64,000 nt of DNA from positions 21,226,067-21,290,066 of the forward strand of contig CM058230.1 of NCBI GenBank assembly GCA_030180135.1, read 5' to 3'. Position 1 is the stretch's first letter, and each line of letters starts with the position of its first letter. Shown in pieces: positions 12,301 to 22,553 of this stretch. Position numbers and translations under genes: made by a program. Source of the stretch: Orychophragmus violaceus (taxonomy: Eukaryota; Streptophyta; Magnoliopsida; Brassicales; Brassicaceae). The notes beneath the pieces were generated by a model that was not told the DNA's origin, ran no database searches, and saw only the letters and a list, made by a program, of their open reading frames with translations.

Positions 12301-12957
12301 AATTCGCAGGTTATGGATGCTTTATGCAAATTTACTAGGCATATGCTACGGTCTGTTGATGGAAACGTTGGTGCCGAGAGAGTGGAAATCCTCGACTCGA
12401 AGTTTGTCTCTAATTTTTCAAGGCTTTTCCCCAAATTCTCAAAGACACAGGAACCTTCTGACTTCCAATTCAGCAAGTCAATTGTTGATGCCTTTAAAGG
12501 GACAGGCGATGTTGAAAGAATGGACTTGGCCCAGTGTGATCGTCTATATATGCCCTTTAACTTTGACAAAACCCACTGGGTCGTGCTATGTGTCGATTTA
12601 ACAGCCTCTAAGATATCCGTTCTTGATCCTTACATGGCTAACAGGACCGATGCTGCCTTGAAGAGAGACCTGCGCCCTATTGCTGTTATGCTCCCTTACC
12701 TGATTAGACAGGTTTCGTCATCGGTCCTTGGTGTCGAAGAGATGTCTCAGGCAGAAACCAACGAATTTCAGCTGGCCAGAATTTCCGGGATTCCGCAAGT
12801 TACATCCATTTGGGATTCCGGTCTAATGTCTATTTTCCTCATGGAGGCCCATGCAACCGGAGGCGAGGATCATTGCAATGAACTGGGTACTCGTTCACTG
12901 GAAGTTGAGTGCAAAAATCTTGTGATAGGCCTTTACGAGCATTATGTCCTAACTTAG
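9339..12957 (+). pseudogene. DUF1985 / Ulp1 (peptidase C48) gene of KAONASHI/VANC type, one nonsense codon
   Basis: Seven exons join in phase: 9339-10223, 10405-11193, 11333-11458, 11553-11606, 11684-11925, 12009-12093 and 12310-12957 (943 codons). Residues about 20-290 form a DUF1985-like domain (LFGGYPI..FSLREFKIVTGLNC). An acidic, low-complexity middle follows, and the last exon is a C48 cysteine-protease domain with His816 (DKTHWVV), Asp833 (SVLDPY) and Gln890. Two lesions are seen. Codon 100 (9636-9638) is TGA where CGA/Arg is expected, with the frame open on both sides. The catalytic Cys of the usual D-C-G is Ser897 (TCC, 12817-12819). In Arabidopsis such genes ride in MULEs (KAONASHI), and DUF1985 proteins include the VANC anti-silencing factors of VANDAL elements; a similar role here is inference. 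Everything else, including all splice sites, is intact, so decay is recent. A GRF-type gene converges on it from the right. Confidence 0.85.
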
Positions 12958-13448
12958 CGATGTTGTACTCAGAATTAAAACTGTTATTCTCCGAAGTCCT
13001 TGTACTTTCCCAGATTATAACGTGTTTTCCCTTTTCTAAGCTGTACTCTGTTTGTTGACTGTACTTTAATGACAAAGCTCTGAATCTCTATGTGTGTTTG
13101 AAAAGTAAGTTTCAAGTAAATCGAGTTTGCATGGAATAGCATTGTTTGGAAAGATCGTCAAAAAGAAAGCAAGGTGATAATGCGTTATGTTTTATGTTTG
13201 TAATTTGGGATGGATATTGATAACTTGGAATTTTTCCCATGTTTAGTACTTCGGGATAGTACTTATGAGTGTTGGGCTGGCCGGAATGTTGCATTGGAAC
13301 TATTCCTCCTTGTTGATGCAGTGAAATGTGAACAATCATGAACAATCATTGCTACTTATTTGAAGAAGCATGTTATAAAAGACATTACAGACTTATATTG
13401 CAACAGATACAACCACATAAACTCAAGTGCAACAGACTTATAGTGAAT
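12958..13448. other. Spacer between convergent genes
   Basis: This holds the 3' untranslated regions of the Ulp1-like gene (from the left) and the GRF-type gene (from the right). No further coding potential is seen. Confidence 0.5.
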
Positions 13449-13992
13449 CTAATCAACCATCTTTGCAAAGGCAACAATGACCATAACACCAACGATTACC
13501 ACCATACACAATGCCTTACAAAATGCTCTCTTTGCTTCTGATATTGCTACTTCAATCCTCTCAGTCAATCTACCTTCGACATCAATTTCCATCTGTTCAA
13601 ATTTATTTCTCTCAAACTCTATACTCTCAGTTATGTCTCGCTTCATCTCCACCCATTCTTCTTCAAATGTTTTTCCCTTGAGTTCAACAGAAACTTCATC
13701 CACCCACTTGAAGATATGTCCATCATTAAGCAACTGATACAATCACACAAACACAATTAAATTCCTTTTATATACACCGACTAAAAGAATCATCAGTAAT
13801 AACCATAAACCATAATACCCTATTATCCGCAGCGTATGAACAGCGATAATACATTCGACCTGGATTTCGACTGCTGTTGGACTTAAGCTCGACAACTGTG
13901 TGACCACACGAGCAATTTTTCGGCGTTTGTAATCCGTCGACTCTCCCACGCACATTTGCAGTTGAGTTCGACGATGAACTTGCAGACTTCAT
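13449..13992 (-). CDS. Small GRF-type zinc-finger protein with C-terminal membrane segment, 2 exons
   Basis: Exon 1 is 13992-13819 and exon 2 is 13733-13449, joined by a GT-AG intron in phase 0, giving 152 residues. The N-terminus is Ser-rich, and residues 27-51 (CSCG ... NPGRMYYRC) look like the first half of a GRF zinc finger. The junction gives ..RLLNDGHIFKWVDE.., the usual continuation of this plant family. A charged helical stretch follows, and residues about 128-148 are hydrophobic (ALCMVVIVGVMVIVAFA), predicting a tail anchor. The second part of the zinc finger lacks an obvious fourth Cys, so metal binding is uncertain. Such genes are very numerous in Brassicaceae and often travel with Ulp1-like MULE genes; here it converges on one, 491 bp away, which suggests cargo of the same element. 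Function is unknown. It shows no frame damage. Confidence 0.75.
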
Positions 13993-15477
13993 CTTAGATA
14001 TATGCTCAATTTTGATTAAGAACCACAGAAAATAGAAAATCAGAGTGAGGTGGGATATTAGGGTTCTAAAGATTACGGGTATGGAAACGATTCTGGGTAG
14101 AATAAATAGAAAGGGGATCGAGTCTATGATCTATGAAAAGGGATCTGGTTAAGGTTTGGTTAAGGCTGGGTTAATGTCTGGTTTTTGTGGTTTGATTTGG
14201 TTAATTTAATTTTTATTCAATTACGCTCAATACCAGATCTATTTTATTCCAGATCGTTTTTATTCCCATACTAATAATAAAAAAATCTTCTGTGGCCAAA
14301 CCTAATTCGTTAAATTGATTCGGAGTAGAAGGAAAACGAAGGGGATCTTGTCTATGGTTTATGAAAAGGTTATGTTAGACCATGTACATCGCTCGTTTCT
14401 TAAGTGATTTTGGCTCGGTTTCATATGTTATTTGTATTACAATTAATTGATAAATGGTTATTAAGTTAAGGAGCGATCCTTATATTAGGATCTTAATATA
14501 CGGGTTCTAAATGACGTGGCGTCTTACCATTCGACAATTTTTTTTTTTCCGCGTTGAAACGGCATCAAGCCGTGTGTTTCGTCATTTCACCCACGAAAGA
14601 GTTGTCTTGTTTCTCGAGAGGCGATTGAGAGGGTGATTTTAGGGTTCATCGTGCAATCTGTTCTATCTCCGATTTTTGTCCGTGAGTTAGGTTTTTCTAT
14701 GGATTATTTGCTTCTTTATTACTACATTTAGGGGTTTTCTTTGATTCGGGCACCGATTTAGTGTAACGGTTAGGGTTTGATTTGGGCGTTTGCGAGGGCG
14801 ATTTTAGGGTTCATCTTCTAATCGGTTCTATCTCCGTTTTGTATCCGTGATTTAGTTGTTTTTACGGATTATTTGCTTGTTTATTACTAGATTTAGGGTT
14901 TTTCTTTGATTTCGGAAGCGATTTAGGTCTAACGGTTACATTTTGATTTGGGGTAGGAATTAGGGTTTTCTTATGGGTTTTTAGGATTTGACTAGAGTTT
15001 TTCCTTCTCGGTTTCGATTCGGGTTTTATTAACTGGTTGGTGAGAAGATTGTTTTCGACTTTGGTGAGATTAGAGTGTCTACTTGTTGTGTCTGCTTTTC
15101 CTCTTCTCTCAACACTTTTGAGTTCATGTTTGCATCATTAGAGTTCATAGCTCATGTATATTTTCTGTTTTAGGTGGTGGTGTTCTTTGTTAATGATTGG
15201 TTCTGTCGTTTACATCATATCTTGTAGTTGTCTTGTGAGATATTCAAACTTGTAGCTTGTAGTCTATTTACCTTAGTAGTTGTAGTGTTCTTCGATAAGG
15301 TTTCTTCTTAAGATTCTGCGTCCGTAAACTGATGAATATCTCTGACTTTGTTTCTGCTGTTTATTGTCAACTGATCAGTTGTGTGGTCTAAGTTCTTTGT
15401 TGTGTGGTATAAATGCTTTTGTTCTCATACTTTTTCTTTCTTTCTTTCGCAGAAGAACAGTCTTCAAAGCTTTGATC
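13993..15477. other. Non-coding: promoter side of GRF gene, then leader of the split zinc-finger gene
   Basis: Bases 13993-14330 should hold the GRF-type gene promoter. From about 14388 (GACCATGTACAT) the sequence resembles a transposon end, and similar wording occurs inverted at about 23345-23376. Bases 14630-14960 are a two-copy tandem repeat. From 14600 to 15477 the DNA looks like a leader with an intron (acceptor TTTCGCAG near 15453) for the gene starting at 15478. Confidence 0.45.
14635..14960 (+). repeat. 165-bp tandem duplication
   Basis: GATTTTAGGGTTCATC occurs at 14635 and again at 14800, and the following 140-150 bp (GGTTCTATCTCCG, GGATTATTTGCTT, TTATTACTA, GGTTTGATTTGGG and so on) are also repeated with moderate divergence. 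The duplication lies in the probable 5' leader or promoter of the split zinc-finger gene. Confidence 0.75.
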
Positions 15478-15654
15478 ATGGACCCTATCTTGAAAGAAGA
15501 GAGGTGAGAGATGAAGCGTCTCAAAGCTCACTACGACTGGTTAGGATGTGTTGCGGATGGAGAATATGGAATCCCTACCAGTTGCCCTTGTGGGGGAAGA
15601 ATAGTGGACGAGGTAGCTAAGGAGGAAGAAAGGGACTTTCTTCCTGGGAAGAGA

Positions 15655-16335
15655 TGAAGGAATTTCTTGCAGTTCCTAATCCAATTAGGCAACCCTGGTC
15701 TGAATTCCAAGCCTAGGATCTAGGGTTCATGTAATTGAATCATTGAGATCTCAGAATTACTTGGTGATTAGCAGCGGAAGATTTGCAGATAATCGAGATC
15801 TAGAGCGCCTCAAATGATGCGCCTCTACTGGTATCCACACGCACACAAACTGAACAGCAGGGATGCTAGTGCCTATAGAGATCCAATCTCTTCAGAGGTT
15901 TCTATTCAAGTTCTGGTGGCTGTGAATTAGGTTAGAAATCAGTTTAGGTCGACCATATATCTTATATATGTCGACTTAAACCATAACGGAATTAACCAAC
16001 GATTAAACCGAATTAATTTGATTAATCCGCGAGTTGCATCGATCGATGCACTATCTGCATCGATCGACACTGCCCCAGATTATTGATATCGAATGCATAT
16101 CAAATAGGCATTCACTGGATCATTGCATTAATGATCAACCTCGTCTTTAACGTCCAGTTTGCTTAGGTGTGTGACCCTGTAGGATCATATAACACTAGCA
16201 ATGAGTTCTCAACTCATTGATCATAAGTGGCTTCTAGCAAAGCGTTATGACTGCCTAGTGTTATGTGATTGTCTCATCTCGACTATACGACTTTCACTTA
16301 GAGCAAGTACAATAGATTTCAGGACATTCCCAACA
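15655..16335 (-). repeat. Copia 3' LTR (left)
   Basis: This 681-bp LTR is identical in length to the right-hand copy and contains one twin-palindrome pair (16036-16070). A TATA-like box on the minus strand lies inside an inverted repeat GTCGAC...GTCGAC. Confidence 0.9.
16036..16070. repeat. Twin palindrome pair (spacing 21)
   Basis: GCATCGATCGATGC at 16036-16049 and GCATCGATCGACAC at 16057-16070, in the U3 part of the copia LTR. Confidence 0.9.
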
Positions 16336-18302
16336 ATCTCCCACTTGTACTGGAATCATCTATTCCTTTAATCCCTTCGTCACTATATCTCGATCTAGCA
16401 TAAGGCAAGAACCGTGTCATCCTTATTGAGCCAAGATCATGTTCATCGAACTCCGATTTATACTGACAAGACAAACGACTGACAATCACCTCGTTTGAGT
16501 GTGGCCACACATTTCTCAGTATCAAATCTTCGATGGGCCCTGAGATATTTACCTCCTGTTATATAGGAGGGACAAATCCCTTCTTGTTCCATCCCTGTCT
16601 CTTCACACGCTTCATGATATGCCCAATCAATGCCTTTATAGTCACCAGTTACGGCTGACGTTTGACAAGGTTAAAGCGGACCAATTCATATGTAAGAAAA
16701 CATGATGAACTCAGGTCTAAGGACTATACTCTATAGTCGTAATGAAAACTCTCATGACACTTATATAACTATCCCGTAGAGTTCTCATCAGTGGGTCATG
16801 TCCGATCCTGTGTTCTCCAACACATATCTATGTGATTGACTTTAATACTCTTATTAATGACTCCATGAAACTTAGTCATCAGTCACCTCACATACTAGTC
16901 TCACGCGGTTGTTAATGTCCCATTTTAACAACCTTGACCAGGGACCAATTCATAATTTATGTCATTTATTATCTATAGGGTTTCATGATCAAGTCACATA
17001 CTTGATGACCTATAAAATATCATAAATTACTTTGGGACTATTATTTAATAACCATTATTAAATAATACAGATGTCAGATTTCAATAACATAATCAAATTA
17101 TGTTTATTCGAACATCATATCATAACTAAAGTTAATAACAATGACTCCCATTAAAATTAAGATCACATCTTAAGACATTTAATGCCTTTAGCAATAGCCT
17201 GACCCTCATTCGCCCTTGCTCAGCGTGTGTCGAAAGACACTGCGTCTTGCTAAGAGTAATACCAAGAGTCATTTGCACGAAGACCTTCTTGGAATCCTGC
17301 ATATTGGACATGTGCAAGGCCTTATCACTATAAGTATCTTGACACAATCCAATTAGCTTATCCAATCTATCTCTATAGATTCTTATTCCAAGAATGTATA
17401 CGGTTTCTCCCATAATTTTATCGAAAAACAACTTTCGAATCAAGTCTTAACAGACTGAAACAATGGAACTTCATTTCCGAGAAGTGGTATGTTATCAACA
17501 TATAATACTAGAAATGTAATTGCGCTCCCACTAGTCCTCTTGTAAACACACGATTCCTCTTCATTCATGACGAAGTCAAACCTTTTGACTGCTTTATCAA
17601 AACGAAGATTTCAACTCCGAGATGCTTGCTTCAATCCATAAATGGTTTGATGAAGCTTGCATGTCTTCCTAGCTTCATTAGGATCAATGAAAAACTTCAG
17701 GTTGTGTCATGTACACTTCCTAGCTCCATTAAGGAAAACTATTTTCACATCCATCTGCCAGATCTCATAACCATTATGAGTGGCGGTTGCTAGGAGAATC
17801 CGAATGGACATTAGCACGGTGTCTGGGATTAGGTTTCTTCACAGTCAATACCATGAATTTACTTGAAACCTTTTTGCCACCAACCTAGCTTTGTACATCT
17901 GAATATAACCATCCATGTCATCTTTTCTTCTTGAAAATCCATTTACTCACAATGGCTTCTACACCATCGGGTAAATCAACCCAAGTCATACTTTGTTCTG
18001 TGACATGGATCCCATTTCGGATTCAGCGGCTTTCAGCCATTTTCGGAGTCAAGGCCCATCATTGCTTCTTCAAAATTCGCAGGCCCGTCACTTTCAATGA
18101 TCAGTAGATCACGGTAATTGGTTATGAGAAATCCATATTTCTCGGGTTTGTGACGGATCCTTTCGGATCTGCGAGCTTCAGTTTTCTGTAAAAGTCGCGC
18201 ACACATATCTCATATGTATACTTTTACCATGACCTAATTAACCAAGATTTAAACCGTAGTTAATTAAGTCATAAACCAAAATCAATATTTGGTTCGCGAT
18301 CT

Positions 18303-18337
18303 GTGTCGATCGATGCAACTTTTGTGTCGATCGACAC
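18303..18337. repeat. Twin palindrome pair (spacing 21)
   Basis: GTGTCGATCGATGC at 18303-18316 and GTGTCGATCGACAC at 18324-18337, inside the decayed pol region of the copia element. Confidence 0.9.
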
Positions 18338-19218
18338 TTCTTCAGAAACTCGCCATTTAAATGTATATCGAATATACATTCACCAGATCCTTTATAAACT
18401 CTAGGCACCACAGGTGCAGGTTCTACAACTCTTTGTAGATCCAACTGCTGCTCTTCCTCATCAGGTTGAGTAGTCTCCTGTGATTTTCGAATTTCTTCGA
18501 GTTGTACTTTTACTCCCACTGTTCTTCTTGGAAAGAAAGTCTTTCTCAAGAAAACATAGTTCCGAGCAACAAACAATTTGTTCTCGAACTGGTTGTAAAA
18601 GTAACATGCCTTGGTTTTGTTAGGACAACCAATGAAGTAGCACTTATCAGATTTGGGTGTGAGCTTATCAGAGATTAAACGTTTTATATAAGTCTCGCAA
18701 CTCAAAATCTCCATGATGGATAAATCAGAAACATTTACATTCCACATCTCATGTGGTATCTCTGTAACTGATTTTGATGGAAATCTGTTTAAAGTAAACT
18801 CAGACATTTCTAGAGCGTATTCTTAGAAGGACAATGGAAGATCTAAGTGACTCATCATTGATCGAACCATATCTAATAAAGTCCGATACAGGAGAAGTGA
18901 ATTGTGAAATACTTTCACAATCTCTCAGATGATCACTAAATTCTTGACCTAAGTATTCACCTCCATGATCTCATCGTAGAGGTTTAATACCTTTGCCAAA
19001 TTGATTATGTATTTCATTTTGGAACTCTTTGAACTTTTCAAAGATTCTGACTTATGCCTTATAAATAAGGCATAACCGTACCTTCTGAAAATGTCAGTAA
19101 AGGTAATGAAGTACTGAAAATTTCCTCTAGCATTTGCGCTTGTCGGGCCATGTACATCCGTATGTATAAAGCCCAATAATCCTCTGGCCCTTTCATTTTA
19201 TCCGTTCGTTCGCAACTT

Positions 19219-19252
19219 GTATCGATCGTTGCATACATGCATCGATCGACAC
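19219..19252. repeat. Twin palindrome pair (spacing 20)
   Basis: GTATCGATCGTTGC at 19219-19232 and GCATCGATCGACAC at 19239-19252, inside the decayed integrase region. Confidence 0.85.
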
Positions 19253-19927
19253 TACCTTTGTTGAAAGGGGCCTCTGTCGTTTTCCAATAAACAAGATTCA
19301 TTTTACTCATTTTGATTCATAATCAGATGAGCCCAGAAGCCCATCACTATGGAGCTTCTGAATCTGTTTCTCATTTATGTGGCTCAAAACGATAATGCCA
19401 GAGAAAGAGTTTGATTCGTATCTTTTGACTTGAATCTCTTGGTACTAATGTTATAGTTAGGCACATTCTAGTTTAGAACATAAAATCCATTCTCTAATGG
19501 ATTGCTACTATAAAATATATCACTGTAATCAAATGAACAACACTTATTCTTGATTTGAGAACTGATATCCTTCCATATCCAAACAAGGATTAGAAATAAT
19601 CTGTCTGCTCATAGCAGTTACATAGTAGCAGTTTTAAGTTCAATACATGCCATAAAAGGAAAAACAAATGAAAATACTCCTACGGTTAATGCAGCAACTC
19701 TTGCTCCATTCCCACTCATAGGTCCACTTGTCCTTTCTCCATAGTCCTACTTTTGCTCAGGCCCTGCACATTTTCACAAAATATGAGTACCACAGCTGGT
19801 ATCCAATACCCAATAAGTAGGACTATAAGAAGTAACATTTACTTCTATAACATAATACCTGAAGAAGAAGTCTCATACGTCTTCTTCAGCTTCTCATAAT
19901 CTTCCAAGAATTTATTGCAGTTTCTTT

Positions 19928-20722
19928 TCAAATGCCCATAACCATTACAATAACGGCACTTAAATCATCAGAAGGACTGGTTTTAACCTTAGGAACATGG
20001 CCAGACTCGCTTGGATTCACAATCGAGCTCGTCTTGTCATCACCTTTGTTCTTACCAAGTTTCTTAAACTTTTTACCCTTTTGTACCATAAGGACATTTG
20101 GGGTGTCCTTCTTGATGTTAGGTTCAGCAGTCTTAAGCATCCCATGCAATTCAGTCAACGTCTTCGTCAAGTTGTTCATGTTATAGTTCATAACAAATTG
20201 ATCATAGCTTGACGGCAGTGACTGCAGAATGATGTCAGTAGCCAACTCTTGGCTAATGGGACAATCCAGTTTCCCCAGGTTATCAATATAACCCATCATC
20301 TTAATGACATGAGGACTAACTGGTTCGCCCTTTGGTAGCTTGCACTCAATCAGAGACCTAACCGTCTGGTATCTCTGAGTTCGTGCCTGCTCCTGAAACA
20401 TACTTTTCAGGCCAGTGATCATCTATATTGGCGACTCCACGTAGTCATATTGCTTCTGCAATTCCGAGTTCATGGTAGCCAACATGAGACAACTCACATC
20501 CACCACATCATTAGAATGCTTATCCCAAGCATCCTTATCTGACTGCCAGGCATTGACTCGGTACTTATTGGGGAGAACTTTCTCAAGGACATAGTCCTTT
20601 TTCTCCTGTTTGAGAACAATTCTCAAGTTCCGATACCATTCAAGAAAGTTGGATCCATTTAACTTGTCCTTCTCAAGGACGGATCGCAAGGAGAAATTGT
20701 TACGATGGTTTGTGCTAGACAT
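19928..20722 (-). pseudogene. Copia gag, one in-frame amber codon
   Basis: The frame 20722-19928 encodes a copia-type gag (MSSTNHRNNFSLRSVLEKDK, NGSNFLEWYRNLRIVL, then FQEQARTQRYQTVRSLIECK and TDIILQSLPSSYDQFVMNYN). It is one continuous frame of about 264 codons except for a TAG at 20423-20425. The zinc knuckle expected just downstream (toward 19900) is degenerate: fragments of C..G.GHL..NC can be guessed but not read in frame. The family role is nucleocapsid formation; this copy would make only the first 99 residues. Confidence 0.8.
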
Positions 20723-21311
20723 AGCTGAAAAACAAGGGAGGTTTTAGTTATGATGTTCAAGAAATGAGAAGTCTTAACAATTAAGAAAACTCGCATTATA
20801 TTCAAACAATGTTTCCTCAGATGAATATAATGATCCAAGACCCATACTTCACTAAACTTGAGTGAGCCACTGGCTATCACCCAAATTTAGCTATCTAGGT
20901 AAGCAACAACTTTGCTAGTTATATCCAATATAACTCTTGGTTGTGGATTTACATCTCATGCCCAATCCACCTGATGTCTCTGAGCCCAAAACGATTTTGA
21001 TGGCCCAGTCAAGTAAACCAATCTCTTCAGTCATGTAATTGTTGATGCCTTGCACTGAAAGCCCATCAACACGATCACTTCCTGCCTTACTCATGTAATT
21101 GTTGATACCTTGCACTGCAAGCCTATCGTACAATGAAATGAGTCTTGACAGTTGACAAGATTGGAAAGACATCAAGGATTACTTGATATTTTGATTGAGG
21201 AACGGAATCATTAAAACGTTCAGTTTTATTATGTTTTAATTCTTATAATTAATTGATTTATCTTGATTCGGTTCTGTGATTTCAGGTTCAATAACCTAAT
21301 CATCAAATCTG

Positions 21312-21716
21312 ATGTCGACCGACACTACTATAGTGTCGATCGATGCAAGATAACCAAAAGCAATCCGCGATAACCGATCAATCCAATTGATCCGGTTTTG
21401 AATACCGGTCAGCGTCGATCGATGCTACATTAGCATCGGTCGATGCCAACCTAATCAAACCAATCGCAATTAAACCATTCACAGAGTTCAACCATTATTA
21501 ACCAAGCTCGATAACCGGTCCAATCCAATTGAACCGATTCATCAATCTCGCGAGGTTTGTGTCGATCGACACTAGGCGAAAACTGAGTTTTATTCGGGTT
21601 TTCGCCCTGTGTCGATCGATGCCGGATTGGAAACGATCGACACCATGCGAAAACCCTAAATTTTATTCGGGCTTTCGCCCTGTGTCGATCGATGCCGGAT
21701 TGGCATCGATCGACAC
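21312..21716. repeat. Cluster of twin palindromes in copia leader
   Basis: Pairs are 21312-21325 with 21333-21346, 21412-21425 with 21433-21446, 21609-21622 with 21630-21643, and 21682-21695 with 21703-21716; all four have 21-bp spacing. A single unit GTGTCGATCGACAC lies at 21560-21573. The cluster lies 140-550 nt downstream of the primer-binding site. Confidence 0.9.
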
Positions 21717-21858
21717 CATGCGAAAAAGCTCTAAAACGTTTTCGAACAGAACCCTAAACTAGGTTTTCATGAAAACGAATTTTAGCAAGTTTGTATCAAC
21801 CATACACAGATCCAGATTCAACTAATCTAATCAACATGCTACAGATTCAATGAAACCT

Positions 21859-21871
21859 GGCTCTGATACCA
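21859..21871 (-). other. Primer-binding site (initiator tRNA-Met)
   Basis: TGGTATCAGAGCC on the minus strand, one base from the LTR, is the classic copia primer-binding site and fixes the orientation of the element. Confidence 0.9.
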
Positions 21872-21872
21872 C

Positions 21873-22553
21873 TGAAGGAATTTCTTGCAGTTCCTAATCC
21901 AATTAGGCAACCCTGGTCTGAATTCCAAGCCTAGGATCTAGGGTTCATGTAATTGAATCATTGAGATCTCAGAATTACCTGGTGATTAGCAGCGGAAGAT
22001 TTGCAGATAATCGAGATCTAGAGCGCCTCAAATGCTGCGCCTCTACTGGTATCCACACGCACACAAACTGAACAGCAGGGATGCTAGTGCCTATAGAGAT
22101 CCAATCTCTTCAGAGGTTTCTATTCAAGTTCTGGTGGCTGTGAATTAGGTTAGAAATCAGTTTAGGTCGACCATATATCTTATATATGTCGACTTAAACC
22201 ATAACGGAATTAACCAACGATTAAACCGAATTAATCTGATTAATCCGCGAGTTGCATCGATCGATGCACTATCTGCATCGATCGACACTGCCCCAGATTA
22301 TTGATATCGAATGCATATCAAATATGCATTCACTGGATCATTGCATTAATGATCAACCTCGTCTTTAACGTCCAGTTTGCTTAGGTGTCTGACCCTGTAG
22401 GATCATATAACACTAGCAATGAGTTCTCAACTCATTGATCATAAGTGGCTTCTAGCAAAGCGTTATGACTGCCTAGTGTTATGTGATTGTCTCATCTCGA
22501 CTATACGACTTTCACTTAGAGCAAGTACAATAGATTTCAGGACATTCCCAACA
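21873..22553 (-). repeat. Copia 5' LTR (right)
   Basis: It is 681 bp long and bounded by TGAAGG and CCCAACA. A minus-strand TATA-like box TATATAAGA lies at 22186-22178. The twin-palindrome pair 22254-22288 lies 67 bp upstream of it. Confidence 0.9.
22254..22288. repeat. Twin palindrome pair (spacing 21)
   Basis: GCATCGATCGATGC at 22254-22267 and GCATCGATCGACAC at 22275-22288, upstream of the TATA-like box of the copia 5' LTR. Confidence 0.9.

Larger units (their letters stand above)
17132..19310 (-). pseudogene. Copia pol remnants (integrase and reverse transcriptase)
   Basis: Reading right to left, an integrase core fragment appears at 19310-18949 (GLLGFIHTDVHGPTS, GNFQYFITFTDIFRRYGYAL). 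The integrase C-terminal part follows at 18807-18238 (LNRFPSKSVTEIPHEMW, YFIGCPNKTKACYFYN). Reverse-transcriptase scraps lie at about 17980-17460 (LVLYVDN near 17500) and 17443-17132 (GETVYILGIRIYRDRLDKLIGL). The pieces lie in different frames separated by stops and shifts, and RNase H is not recognisable before the LTR. Nothing here could encode a working polyprotein. Two twin-palindrome pairs (18303-18337 and 19219-19252) interrupt the region. Confidence 0.8.
20723..21872 (-). other. Copia untranslated leader with palindrome cluster
   Basis: This is the region between the primer-binding site and gag. It holds no coding frame. It contains nine palindromic units at 21312-21716, including two copies of a block about 73 bp long (about 21572-21644 and 21645-21717), each with a twin pair and the flanking word ATTCGGG..TTCGCCC. 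Confidence 0.75.
15655..22553 (-). mobile_element. Ty1/copia retrotransposon, structurally complete, coding region dead
   Basis: Two 681-bp LTRs (15655-16335 and 21873-22553) begin TGAAGG and end CCCAACA, and the element is flanked by the perfect duplication AGAGA (15650-15654 and 22554-22558). A primer-binding site matching initiator tRNA-Met (TGGTATCAGAGCC on the minus strand, 21871-21859) sits next to the right LTR, so transcription runs right to left. A polypurine tract (CAAGTGGGAGAT, minus strand, 16347-16336) abuts the left LTR. I count five differences between the LTRs (about 99.3% identical), yet gag and pol carry many stops and shifts. It must therefore have moved recently with proteins from another copy, or its LTRs were homogenised. 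Confidence 0.9.
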
